A DNA stretch of 64,000 bases from Pleurotus ostreatus/Saccharomyces cerevisiae fusant (Eukaryota > Opisthokonta). Below the pieces are notes generated by a model. That model worked only from the letters and a program-made list of their open reading frames with translations, made no database searches and had not been told where the DNA came from. Below, piece by piece: positions 31,338-43,358 of the stretch; the stretch's first letter is position 1, and each line of letters begins with the position of its first letter. Where the stretch lies: the NCBI GenBank assembly GCA_024196135.1, contig JAMQCK010000043.1:1-64000 (forward strand), in the 5' to 3' direction. Made by a program: the position numbers and the translations under genes.

Positions 31338-32336
31338 ATGCCCAAATCAAAGCGTGCCAAAGTTGGTGAGTAGGCAGACGTTGAGGTACGAGGAACACAG
31401 GGGAACTCATCCATCATCAGTCTCCCTCACGAAAGTCGCCAAGCGCACGAAGGAGGAAAAGGGAGAGCTGATCACTCAGGTGAGCTTTACTTCCCCACCC
31501 ATCGAGACACATAGCCCCGCGATGCCTTCCGTTGGGATGAAGTAGATGCTGATTTCTTTCAGATCCAAGAGAATGTGGAGAAATGGCAGTACTGCTGGCT
31601 GTTCGAGGTCGGCAACATGAGGAATGCGCATCTCAAGACTGTACGGAAATTGTGGAAAGAGTGCGTGATCGGCGCGTCCCCTCCTCCCGAAAACTCACGT
31701 ACTTTGTAGCTCCGGTCGGTTAGTTTTCGCAAGAAGCACCGTCATGGCAAAAGCTCTCGGCACCACCCCAGAATCCGAGCACCGACCTGGGGTGTCCAAG
31801 CTTGCTAGGGTGCGCTCCCCTCCCTTCCCCCTTGTCCCCTCGCGCTTACTCCCCTTCTCCAGCAATTAAAAGGCCAAGTCGGCCTCTTCTTCACCAATTC
31901 CCCACCCTCCGAAGTCACCGAGTGGTTCGCCGACTTCCAGCAGCCCGACTTCGCGCGCGCGGGCAACACCGCGCCGCGCACCGTCGTGCTCCCCGCGGGC
32001 CCCGTCATGCAGCGGCACTCGGACCCGCCCGAGCCGTTCCCGCACAACGAGGAGCCGCAGCTGCGCAAGCTCGGGCTGACGACGTACATGAACCGCGGCG
32101 TGCCCAGTCTGCACGCGCCGCACAAAATCTGCGAGGCCGGCCACAAGCTGACCGCGGAGCAGGCGCAGCTGCTCAAGCTCATCGGGGAGAAGATGGTTAC
32201 GTTTAGGGTCGGCCTGCTGGCGCGGTGGGACGCGGAGACGGGGGAGGTGACACAGATTGAGGGCCCGAGGATAGCGGACGCGCAGGTTGAGGCAGAGGGT
32301 GCTGAGGCGAGTGGCGATGAGGCGATGAGCGATTGA
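31338..32336 (+). CDS. MRT4: Ribosome assembly factor Mrt4 (P0-like)
   Basis: Five exons (31338-31365, 31421-31479, 31563-31660, 31710-31809 and 31863-32336) give 252 residues. The N-terminus MPKSKRAKVVSLTKVAKRT and the following ENVEKWQYCWLFEVGNMRN, GRLVFARSTVMAKALG and LKGQVGLFFTN segments are characteristic of Mrt4. Mrt4 occupies the P0 site on pre-60S particles in the nucleolus until P0 replaces it. The C-terminal part (NRGVPSLHAPHKICEAG, LLKLIGEKMVTFRVGLLARW) is also typical. Mrt4 lacks the acidic P-protein tail, as seen here apart from a short acidic end. It is divergent from the stalk protein P1 gene. Confidence 0.93.
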
Positions 32337-32797
32337 TCTGTTGTGCTTCTTACTTGTATCCATTCTTGTAGTATATACGGTCTACGTCTCACGGCGATAT
32401 CTGTAGTTGCTCGGAATCTAGTGATCATTCCGACCTCCAATTCGTGCATTGTTATGTTCGACCTTCTTCGTCGATCCAGGAGCAAGCGTCCGAGAGCTTA
32501 TTTTAGTTGCTCCGCCCATACACAAGCACTGAGATTAAGACAGTCAGCCTCCTCATAGCCTGCACTGCTCTATGCATATGATGCAGCACATCATCTGAAA
32601 GTACAATAAGCCTTCATCCGCTTTCGGCAGTAAAGAGGTCCTCGGGAAGTTCGGGCCGGTCCCTGGCGCGTCAGCTATCGCGCAACATTCGTGACCGGCG
32701 TCGCACGCGTCTTGCTCCCTTCCCCCATCGATAACCAGCAGACCCCTTCTTCGGCGTATAGCGAAGGGCACGCGACGCTGAGACGAAACCAACCACG
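32337..32797. other. Intergenic region
   Basis: This holds the 3' flank of MRT4 and the promoter of the second S9 peptidase. No gene or repeat is seen. Confidence 0.4.
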
Positions 32798-35782
32798 ATG
32801 CGGTGGGCGGCACTTCTCTTGGCCGCATACCTACCGTGCGATTTGCTGGCGAAGCAAGTACCCTTGCAGTCACCACAATCAACGACGATGAGCAAGCCAA
32901 CCTGGAAGGAGAAGGCAACGTCCTTCAAGTGGAAGGACGGCGATGATGTGTTCTCGCCGAAGGACTTGGTCGGCCTTGGACGTCCGGGGGCTGGGGTCGC
33001 GAATGTTGCAGGCGATCTGGTGCTGGTGTCATTCAGCAAGTACGACTTTGAGGAGAAGAAGTACGTCAGGTCTCAACGGTGCTGCAGGGGACTTACTGGT
33101 GACTGCGTAGGAACAAGAAATCCATCTTCCTCGCTCCCATCGAGTCGACGGTGAAGCCCCTCGAGATCCCTGTGAGTACACGCGTATTCGCATCATCATC
33201 GCATCCTGACCCATCCATGCAGCTCGCAAAGGGCGGAGAGGCCTTCTGGCTCGACACCCGCACCGTCGGTCACGTCGTCGAAGGCGAGAACAAGACCCTC
33301 GACTTCTACGCCATCGACATCCAATTCGAGACCGAGCCCGCCCCGGGCGCCCTCTCCACGCCCAAGCCACCCACCCTCATCGGCTCCTTCCCCACCACCG
33401 GCGCGACGAACTTCGTCTACAACCCCGCGTCCGGGCACCTGGTGTTCTCCGCGGAGGTGTATGAGGACGGCGATTTGGCGACGGTGAACGAGCAGGACAA
33501 GGACTGGGAGGAGCGCGGGAATACGGCGTTTGTGTACGACGAGACGTATGTGCGCCATTGGGATACGTATGTGGGGCCGAAGACGGCGGTGCTGTTTTCG
33601 GCGCCGTTGAAGGTGACGCCGGAGAGAGAATGGGTGTTCGAGCAGAAGTGGACCAACTTGCTGAAGGGGACGGGGCACGTACGTGCTTCGGTTGTGTCCG
33701 TCAGATTTGTGGCTGACAAGGCCTCCAGAGCTCCCCCGTCGCGCCCTTCGGCGGCACGGATGACTTCGCGGTGTCGAAGACGCATGTGGTGTACACCAGC
33801 AAGGACCCTGTTCTCCCGGAGGCCTGGCACACGAAGCAAAACGTCAGTGACGGGTCCTGTCCGACCCTCATCCTGCTCATCCGCTCCTAGATCTACATAG
33901 TCGACATCACTGGTGCATCCGAGCCCAAGGAGCTCACCTCTGGCAAGCAGGGCGCAACCCACTCGCCTGTGTTCAGCACCGACGGCACCAAGGTCGCATG
34001 GCTTGAGCTCGAGGAGGATGGCTATGAGGCGGACAAGTAGGCTCTGTTCATCGATGAGCTGCGCGTATTACCTGACTGACTATCATCATAGGTTCAAGGT
34101 CGTCCTGTATGACCTCTCGAAGAATGTTCGATTCACCATAACCGACAATTGGGATCGGTCGCCCGATGCGCTAGCGGTAAGCCCTTCAAGCCATTATCGA
34201 TCTTTCACAGGCGCTGACAACCCTCACAGTTCTCCAAGGACGACAAGACGCTCTTTTTCACCGCCGGCGACGAAGCGAAGGTTAAGGTCTTCTCTGTTCC
34301 TGTGCCCCCGACGCCTACGTCAAATGATGCGGGTGAGCGCTCACGCTTGCTACATAACTGGACGCACCTACTAATCGACCCTTCTGAATTAGCACAAGAC
34401 TACGCCACACCAGTCGCCCTCACCAACACAGGTGCCGCATCTGGCGTGCAAGCCCTCATCGGCGGCCGCGTCCTCTTCAGCCGCTCTTCCTTCACCTCGC
34501 CAAACGACGTTTTTGTGATCAGCGCGATTGAGGCCGACGGTGCGTGTTTCCTATGAATTAAGACCAGCATTGACTCTGACCCCACCATTTTGCTAGCCAC
34601 CAAACCGCCCACCATCACCCAGATCACCAACTTCACGTCTGCCGACCTCGCGAACAAGCACCTCGCGAAAGGCGAGGAGTTCTGGTTCAAGGGTGCGCTG
34701 GACCGGGATGTGCAGGGATGGATCTTGAAGCCGAAGGGGTTCAAGAAGGGCGAGGAGAAGGCGTGGCCGGTAGTGTTGTTGATTCATGGAGGTGAGTTTG
34801 CATCGCACGCAGGCTAGAAGGGGATCGAGGATCGTCGGTGAAGAAGTGAAAGGTAGAATGAGGCTGACGTGCTGTTGGCAGGCCCTCAAGGTGCATGGGA
34901 GGACCAATGGTCGACGCGCTGGAATCCGAATGTGTTCGTTAACCAGGGCTACGTGGTCCTTGCGATCAATCCGACGGGGAGTACGACGTTTGGGCAAGGT
35001 AAGTTCGATGAAAGTGGCCTTATCGATCCGAAGCTGAGAGGATCGCAATTGCAGACTTCACCGACGCCATCCAGAACGACTGGGGTGGCAAGCCCTTCGT
35101 CGATCTCAAGGCCGGCTGGGACTACATCTTGAAGGAGTACCCTGAGGTACGACGCCGGTGATATGAGAAGGGTTACGTGGACTAATGGACAATGTAGATC
35201 GACGCTGACCGCGCTGTCGCGGCGGGGGCCAGTTGGGGTGGCTTCGCAATCAACTACGTTCAGGGCCATCCCGAGTTCGGCTTCGGCTTCAAGGCCCTGG
35301 TCTGCCACGATGGTGTCTTCGACGCCGCGTACAATGGCTACTCCACCGACGAGCTCTTCTTCGTAAGTCGCTCAGAAATTGCGTCCATGGCCTCTTCTGA
35401 TTCCTCGCATCCCAGTTCAACCACGAATGGGGAGGCCGCCCGTGGGACAAGCACAGCAAGGAGATCCTCGACAAGTACAGCCCGTCGTTGTTTGTCGACA
35501 AGTGGTCGACGCCGCAGCTCACTATCCACGGGAGTAAGGACTATCGTCTGCCCGAGACCGATGGTATCGGCGCGTTCCACGCGTTGCAGCAGTAAGTGGA
35601 AGCTTATTTGATGGTCGTGCGACCTTTGCTCAAAACTTTCGTTCCTCAGGCGCGGTGTTCCGAGTCGACTGGTGATCTTCCCGGACGAGAACCACTGGGT
35701 GCTGAACCACGGGAACAGCCTGAAGTGGCACTACGAAGTCTTCCGCTGGTTCGACCAGTGGGTTGGGGTGAAGAACCAGTAA
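32798..35782 (+). CDS. Secreted S9 family peptidase, dipeptidyl-peptidase V type (copy B)
   Basis: Fourteen exons (32798-33060, 33111-33171, 33223-33678, 33729-33842, 33891-34036, 34092-34176, 34230-34332, 34393-34539, 34597-34791, 34882-34998, 35055-35146, 35198-35362, 35416-35591 and 35650-35782) give 750 residues in frame. It is colinear with copy A at 8-11 kb and similar throughout (for example [15 protein letters not shown] and [17 protein letters not shown]). The catalytic residues are Ser in GASWGGF, Asp in GSKDYR and His in DENHW. The N-terminus [13 protein letters not shown] is hydrophobic but less ideal as a signal peptide than in copy A. Intron 34540-34596 has no counterpart in copy A, while two introns of A are absent. 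All donors are GT. Confidence 0.88.
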
Positions 35783-36024
35783 AGGCAACGCGACGCGGTA
35801 TAATGGACAAGAACACAAGTGAATGTAACTGATATCTGAAAATCAAGCTTTCCTGGATTGCGCCTGACCTCGACAGCTACCTTGTGTTGTGAATGGTCGT
35901 CCGTCCGCACTTCAACATCCGCAGCGGTATACGACATGCACGTCTCTAGGTACCGTCATTGCGCATTCTCTCCATATTCTGGCGTATCTGGTGGTGCTCA
36001 GTTTTCCTCTTTCTCACATCCACC

Positions 36025-36330
36025 ATGGCCACGCTTCCGCAAAAAGTGTGCATAGAGCGCGAGAACTCAAAGTCTGAGCCCTCGGGCAAGGCGCTTGTCG
36101 CTCACCTTGGTTTCACCGCGACACATCCTCAACATGGGGCCGGAGTCATAGTCACGGCGTATACACGAAACTCCGTCTGTGTTGAGTCCCCTTGACCTTG
36201 GCAGGTTTGCGGAAGACCGGTCATCTATTGTTCTTCCTTTGAGGATCCGCACGGATTGGCAGCATGGCATGGACTCTGTCAAGGCCCCGTCACTGCGCGA
36301 GCGGCATCTTCGATGACAGGACACGTTTCA
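36025..36330 (+). pseudogene. 5' relic of a GNAT/ankyrin family gene
   Basis: The ATG at 36025 starts a 56-codon frame with an N-terminus like the family (MATLPQKVCIERE, then GFTATHPQHG, matching the KHPQHG/THPSHG step of the intact members). It then runs out of similarity and stops at 36195. The full gene, member 4, begins 42 bp after this interval. It is best read as the stump of a former tandem copy. Confidence 0.5.
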
Positions 36331-36371
36331 AGGTGCGCTAAATTTCCCTCTCTGCCTCCACTTTCACCATC

Positions 36372-38404
36372 ATGGCTACCAGGCCTGAAGTCCCTCAGCT
36401 CAACCTCGCCGACATACGCTTCGAATGCCGCGAGACGGACCCTGCGAGCAAGCGATTCATCAAACATATCCGCCTTACCGCGACGCACCCCTCCCACGGG
36501 AACCTGGGCACCTTGGATGCGTACAAGATCGAGCGCACGTATACTCTGAAGGCTCATTTCCACGAGTTTCTTGACGCCAAATCGGACGAGCTGGCAGAGT
36601 TCGGACGGAAGATTCTTGACAACGACATGAACGTCTACAGGAAGATTGTGGACGACGAGTACCATAAGGGTAGTGGACGCTGGGGAGATGAGCTTAACGA
36701 GGGGCGCATCGTGTACGTGCGATCGGTCGTTGTGAACCCTTCGGTGCGCTATACCAACTTTGAACTGCAAGGAATGTGCTCACACCCGTGTCCACAAGTT
36801 CCAGCGCCAGGGCGTCGGACAACGCTTGGTCCGCGAGTTGCTTTCGCCGAAGCATGTCGACAAGAGCACCATCGTGTATAGCTGGCCCTCACATATGTGG
36901 GCTCACTCGCGCGAGGATAGCCGTCGCATGGACCCACCGATCATCGACTTCTTCCGAAAGGTGTGCAGTCTACACTGGTCGTTGTATGCTATAGCGAGCT
37001 AACCTCCCTACGCCAGCTTGGCTTTCGTCGCGTTGGGCGCACGACGTTCTTTGCTTACTCTCCGAGCGAAAGTCATCCTTCTCGCTCCCTGCCCGCCTTA
37101 GAAGATCAAGACGTCGACATGTTCAAGTACTCGCACAGAAACGGCATCCTGGCCGACGATATCGGCGCTCAGCTGAGGCGGGACTATCCGCTACAGACGC
37201 TCATGGACCCCCCGCGCACGATGACCGGGGTTTTGAATGGTATGGATGGACCGAGAGCTATGCGACCTCTGCCAGCTACTAAGGGGGAACTGGACGCCGC
37301 AATCGAAGCTGCATACGCCAAAGATTCGCAGTCGATTCACCTCCAGGATGAGCGCGGCCACACGCCCATCTATGTCGCCGTCATCAAGGGCCATGCGGCT
37401 GTTGTCGACAAGCTACTCTCTCTCGGCGACTGTCGCGCAGACATCCTCAGTCGCGACAATATCGATGACCAGAACGCGATTGAGGCGCAGGAGGAGATCG
37501 TGCGATCCGGCTCGCTCTTATTCAAGCACAGAGCCTTGCATTTGCTCTGGGTACTGCGCCGCGCGGTGGGCGAGGATGTTGGCACGGTGCACGACTTCTC
37601 AGAGAAGCGCCGCTACGGATGCTCCTGCGATCAATGCCGCGGCGGGTGGCTGTCGCCGCGCATGGCGTACCTACTGCATGGTATGTCCCTGTGCGCACGG
37701 CGCTGTACCGAAGGCCTGACGGTCACGCAGGGGAAGCGCAATGTACATTCGACAACGCGATGTTCACGGCGGACACCGTTCCTTTCGAGAGAGCGTCTGA
37801 TCTTGCTTTTCTGGACGGCATCAATTGCATCCCATCTGACGTCCGCGCCAGGCTGAACCTCACTGCCTACAAGGGCTTCCTCGGCGTCTACCGCGCGATC
37901 TCCATCGTCATCGAGCGCGGCGGGCTGCCCACGCCGGACGCCGTCACTACGGAAGCGGTCACCAACCGCACCAACTGGTGGACCGTCAGCGACGTCGAGT
38001 CCTACCTCGCGAAGGGCGGCAAGGCGGAGTACGCGATCAACGACCTCGTGTACTCGACGAAGGAGGGAATGGCGGACGGGTCGCTGCTGGATATGCTGGA
38101 GGGGGATAAGGATTGGACCGCGCTGCCCCGGTGCGCGAACGACTTGGACTTCAGGCAGGTGGGGAGGAAGATGGGGCTGGGGGCGACGCAGGAGTGGGGG
38201 CCGTACGATGGCGCGGGAGAGCCGGGGCGTGGGCTTTTTGAGCCGTCAGCACAGTCGAGGGGGTGCTTCTATGCTGACAGCGACAGCTCTATGGATGAGG
38301 AAGATGACGGGGATGATGACGAAGAGCAATACGAGGACGAGGATGATTATAGTGACGAAGACGAGGAGGGTGATGAAGAGGAGGACAGCGAAGATGAGGA
38401 CTAA
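36372..38404 (+). CDS. GNAT-like plus ankyrin-repeat protein (family member 4, longest)
   Basis: Four exons (36372-36743, 36799-36960, 37017-37680 and 37731-38404) give 623 residues. The GNAT-like module has FQRQGVGQRLVREL, which fits the classical Q-x-x-G-x-G acetyl-CoA loop best of the four members, and ends in LGFRRVGRTTFFAYS. The ankyrin-like part is QDERGHTPIYVAVIKGHAAV followed by DKLLSLG. The Cys motif is YGCSCDQC with GWLSPRM after it. A helical region follows, then a tail of about 45 residues made almost entirely of Asp, Glu, Ser and Tyr. Compared with member 1 it has an extra intron (36961-37016) that members 2 and 3 also carry at the same place. Confidence 0.72.
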
Positions 38405-38689
38405 TCAATGAACGCATCTCATGTTCTATCGAACCCAGAATTGTACGAGTAGTTTGTTTTCCTAGCACATACTCAACAAGCGACCCTCATCGCTTTCTTG
38501 TCTGGCACAGCCTATCCTGCACGTCGCAGGATTGCGCAGGCAGCGTGACCGGCTATTGCCGAGGGTTGTTTGTGACGTTACATGAAAGAGCTTGGTGCAG
38601 AATCCTCCCTTGCCTTTCCCTTTCACCACATCGTACGGCGCCGTTCACTGACACCCATCCCTGCGCTCCATCCCGAGTGATACTACTTC

Positions 38690-40347
38690 ATGAGCAGCGC
38701 TTCATTAGGAATCGGAGGGGCCTCGCAAGGTGCGCAATCGCGCGCCGTAATAGCATTCAACTTACCTATAGAACGACAGGCACTCCTCAAGTCGTACCTG
38801 ACAGGAATGTCGTTCTCGCGGCATGCCTTGAGCATACATTGGCTCAAGACCTGCAGATCCACCGCAGCCTTTCGCCTCTGGGTCCGACTGCCACCATCCT
38901 CCGCGCCGAGCTGCGTCGTTGGCAAGACTTCGAAGACGGGCTGGACCATGAATCCTCTGATTTCCAATTCCAGCGGAGTATGGTGGAGAAGATCACTGCC
39001 GTGGGCCGTTCTCTGCTCTCTCCTTGGCGACGTCTGCCACCGGACATTTGGTCTGACATCTTCCTTGATGCTGAGCCAGAGGATTGGGATTACGAACCCT
39101 CGGGAAGGAGGACGCTAAGCTTCGCTCAGGTCTGTTTCTCGTGGCGAAAGATCGCTTTTGAGGATATGCCATACCTGTGGAGCGCCATCAGAATCGATGC
39201 CGACGAGAATCCCCCGTTTTTATACTACGAAGGCATTCAGGAAGAGATCAGAAGGTCAAAGGATGCGCCCCTCGAAATCTGGTTCAACTCGACCACCCGC
39301 CTATACCAAGAAGATCCCTACACGTTGCCGTGGTGGGACATGACCTTTCAACTCCTCTGTTCGCAATCGCACAGGTGGCTAAGCTACAACTCCGAGCAAT
39401 CGTATCCCTACATGTATGCCTGGCGACCAGCACCGTCGTTTCCTCTCTTGCGTAAACTGGCCATCGGGCTGCTACCGACTCTGGAGGGGTATCCTGTTGA
39501 GCTGCCTTTGCGCTTCTTTGCCGACGCGCCCTCACTACGCACGGTCCACATCGACTCAGTGGGCTTACCCCTACCCTACCCCGGATTTATCGAATTCCCT
39601 GCGACGTGGGCACTGCAGGACCTTCACATTAGCTGCAGTTGTGACATGTCCGACACAACCCCTCCTCTTGCAGTATGCCTCGATGCTATTTGGTCCTGCA
39701 GTCAGACGTTGCGTAAGTGCAGTCTCTGGGTCGCCGAGGTCGGGATACACCCGAAATGGAGTCCACCCATAGACTTCCCGCTGCTGGAGGACCTCACGCT
39801 CTCGCTTGTGGGCGTTCACCTGTGCCGCTTTATGAACGCCCCGAGTCTCAAGTCGCTATCTGTGAGGGGTAATGGCGCGCCAAGCGCGTCTCCGGTTGCA
39901 GCTCTTCTCTCGGATATGATCGATAGGTCATCTGGATGCACGTCTCTGCGCTCGCTTCGCCTCGAGTTCATACACGTCGATCCGTATCAACTCATCAACT
40001 GCCTGTGGCGTATGCAGGGCCTTACATCGCTCACGCTCCAGGACGTTGAAGTATTCGAGATACCCAATGTTCGCCTGATCAGTAAAGAAGTGATCAGGGC
40101 GCTCACGCGTCGGCGCGTGTCCGCCGGGGCTGCGGAAAACCACGTCCTTCTGCCCCACCTCACCGACTTGACGCTGCATTTGGACTTTGGAAGGTCCTCA
40201 GTATTCTACACCGGAGACGCCGTATTTTCTCGCGCTGTGTACGAGATGTTGCGCTCGAGGCGGAAGCCGTTGCTTTGGAGGGGAGAGCAGCTGCCCGGAC
40301 TGCTGACCGGTAGCGTCCCGATCCTGCTGGACCTGGGGCCTAATTGA
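38690..40347 (+). CDS. F-box protein with leucine-rich-like C-terminal region
   Basis: Two exons (38690-38729 and 38780-40347) give 535 residues. Exon 1 (MSSASLGIGGASQ) was chosen because the long frame has only a GTG at its 5' end, while splicing GTGCGC at 38730 to GACAG at 38779 joins this ATG in frame. The F-box-like core reads LLSPWRRLPPDIWSDIF, then FAQVCFSWRKIAFEDMPYLW. The body resembles the 5.4-kb gene, including SHRWLSYN, RSLRLEFIHVD and a C-terminal RRKPLLWRGEQLPGL that is nearly the same as RRRPLVWRGEKLRGL there. The two are clear paralogues on opposite strands. Confidence 0.8.
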
Positions 40348-40582
40348 TGTTAGTGGCATGTCTGTAGCCTAATCGTGCTGTTGCATTCGTGAAAAATCTC
40401 CGTATTTTCTTGAAGTGACAGCACATGAGGAACTTCAACATAACTTCGCCTTTTTGCCATTTATAAATGACGTAAGCATCACACAGCGTGGCAGTCACCT
40501 GACTTCTCGGACCCATCGGCCCGCCGCCCCTATCCCTGAACGCGAGCGCCGTTTTGTTTCTTGTTCACAACCACAACGCAAC

Positions 40583-42984
40583 ATGACGGGACTTCCTCTC
40601 ACTGCGCGCACACCTCCGAATAACCTCTATATGCCCGACTCTGGCGCTTGTCGAGCGCGTACTGATAGCACCGATCGCTCACCAAGGTCGATTGCGTTGG
40701 GTTGCAAGTCTAGTGGCGCGTCGCCACTGCCGGTCAGCGAGAAACGATTTAGTGGCGATGGCAGGATTTCGCTGCTTCTCAACATGCCTTTGGATTTCAT
40801 CTTTGAGGTGCGTAGAAGCTGGGAGTATGGAGCTTTTGAAGAAGTTAATCCAGCCCACCCAAGGTCTTTAGCCACCTCGACCCCAGGGATCTCCTGAGGC
40901 TGTCGCGCGCCAGTAAGATGATAAGGAACCTGCTCATGAGCCGCAACGTGGCTTTTTTGTGGCGACGGACCATAGCGAACGTGAAAGGTTTTCCACCATA
41001 CTACCCCGGCACGCATGAGCTACAGTGGGTAGACCTGCTGTTCGGCGTGAAACGTTGCTTCGTATGTCGATCCTCCCTGCATCCTTCGTGTAACATCATC
41101 GTCATATGCAGAGCTGCAAGAGCACGAACGGTGTCGTTACTGTCTGGCTGCTGCGAGCGCGCTATTGCGAGCGATGCCTGCACTCATGTCGAAAGTATGC
41201 ATTGTCCGGTCTCCATGAAACTCTTGTGATCGTATGCTGACTTTTCGCCAGTTTCGTCACTTATCATTGTCTTCCTATTCAGACGAGGACCCTGCGTGAC
41301 CTTGTTGGAGACGCCAAAGCGCTTGCGAACATCTGCCCCTACTACCTTCCGCCCGGCTCGAAGACTAGTGAGACTGCCTTTCAAGGATTTAAGATCCTTG
41401 CACGAATCTCTTTCTGACCGGCCTTGCTTAGCTGCGGAGTGCCTATTTCCTGTCTCCGTCGTAACTTCCTATGAGGTCGAACTCGGGACACGAGCGATCG
41501 ACACGGACTCCTTGCGAGCGTGGATGTCCGAGAAGAGAGAGCATTTGGACGGGGTGAAGAGGGTGAGTCAGATCATACAATCTATATAGAGCAGATTTAA
41601 CCGTCTGACCGTCGCTTCATAGCACTCGCAGCTCTGTGAGGTGTGGGAGAAGCGCCTGCACAACGCCAAATGTAATCGAAGGCAACAAGCGTCAGCTGAT
41701 CGCTCTAACACGCACAGTCTATGGCACTGACAATACAAACAGAATTGTCAGGCAGCTGACCATACTAGGCTGGGGCGACGAACTTGATCGTCTTCCAGAC
41801 GGTGTCCTTGCGGAACAAGACCATGTGCGGAGCCCCGAGCCGCTAACAATGCATGGTGCGCGAACAATCTCCTCAAACGGGATACCTCTGACTTGTACTT
41901 AACAGACTGGCACTGCATGAAAGACGCGCTTTTGAAGTTCCTGCGAAGAATGCGCACTAACCGACTGAGGAATGAAAAGATGCAGGCGCTGCGCGCGCGC
42001 CGGCATCTGCTCGACCAAGTATACGATGAATATCGCCACACGAAGCCACTCGGCACCATCCTCCCTGGACCGCAATATTTTGCCAAAGCTGACGTTGTGC
42101 GCTCTGTCATCTATGATATCCCGTTCGACCAAGAAGTCACCGCTGGGGTGATGCTGGACGCCTTGAAGAGTACTCCTCGATCTTTCCTCGACGACTGGCG
42201 ATCACGATGCGAGGACCAACTCGTGGGCTTTGTCCAGCGCCAGCTTGACGAGATCCCTATTGCAAGACACGTATTTGGAACCACAGTGGCGACGCGTGCG
42301 ACGTCTAGTCTTGCGGTCGCCACTTTTTACGATAACGAGGGCAACGAGGACATCACGTATCCCTCGATCTTTGTCTGTCCAGCTGCAACTAGCGTCCCAC
42401 TCAACAACAAGCGCAATCCGTTAGGCTGGAGTACCCAAAACCTCCGCTGGGGAGGTCTCGGCGTGTCTCTAGTACTGCGCATGATCGCTCTAGTGGGAGA
42501 CGACCCTCGAACGATGACTGCCAGAGAAATGGACACGCTCGACCCGTGGTTCTTTCTCGGGACTGAAGCTGAAGTAGACACCCGGATCGCGTACTCATGG
42601 CGCTCTGTGGTGCGTAGCTTAAACGTAACGGTGTTCGGCGAGCTCACAACGTCAGCAGATATTGACTACAACGCTGAGCGTCACGAGAAGCTGATTTTGC
42701 TCGGGCCAGAAAACACGGCGACTGCACGTGCAGTCTTCCCGAGCACGCCAGTATATTCCCTGGCTACAATCACTGACAAGGTCTCGTTGTGCGGGCATTG
42801 CGACTCACGGTTCTCGGAAGGTCAGGCGCTGCTCAACCATCTCACCTTGGAGTAAGTCAACTCTTTTGGCCTGGCGTCGACATGCTGACCTGTTGTTAGG
42901 CACGGTCTGAGCACTGTCGTATGGGGTGACTTTATCGTGGGCTCTGACGTTCTATCGCGGTACAGGCGGGTGAAGTTACCCTAG
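40583..42984 (+). CDS. F-box protein with Cys-rich region and C-terminal C2H2-type finger
   Basis: The first two exons (40583-40807 and 40864-41061) are clear. They give MPLDFIFE spliced to VFSHLDPRDLLRLSRASKM, a typical basidiomycete F-box, followed by AFLWRRTIANV and QWVDLLFG. Exon 3 starts at 41112 and carries paired cysteines (SCKS and YCERC) that may bind zinc. Several small exons between 41190 and 41890 are uncertain. A long last part (41909-42854) contains WHCMKDALLKFLRRMR. It ends with CGHCDSRFSEGQALLNHLTLEHG, a C-x2-C-x12-H-x4-H finger completed across an intron (42854-42899). The stop is TAG 42982-42984. The gene is probably functional, with unknown substrate. Confidence 0.68.
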
Positions 42985-43358
42985 CGTACTCGCGAGGTAT
43001 AAATCAGTAGACAGATAAATCTGAAGTGGAATCGTACTTGACCGCCGGTGACTTCAAATACAACTACGATTAAGGAGTGCAGGGTACAGACACTACCAGT
43101 GATACTATCTCACTTGCGTACAGCCAATCTAACAACCCCACGACTTTTGAGCACGTCCCCGATGTCCAGAAGGCTGACACATGAAGGCCGAGCCTTGAAA
43201 TTAGATATACAAACAGATAAATACTTGCGCGTGGTAGCACACGATACGGAAAGTGAAAGTGGAAGTGAGGCTCATAAACGATGTGGTCGGTGGGGTGGGG
43301 AATGGCGAGAAGGAGAGTAAGTAGGTGTCATGGGCGAGGGTGATTAGGTAGAAGTGTC
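42985..43358. other. Convergent intergenic region
   Basis: This lies between the 3' ends of the F-box/C2H2 gene and the Ser/Pro-rich gene. It is AT-richer than the genes and holds no supported frame. Confidence 0.45.

Noticed and set aside
33196..33678. Minus-strand frame opposite peptidase copy B
   Set aside because: It is a shadow of exon 3 of the peptidase; a matching shadow lies opposite copy A.
38545..38689. Upstream extension of the F-box frame at 38.7 kb
   Set aside because: It begins with GTG, not ATG. Splicing from the ATG at 38690 gives a proper start in frame.
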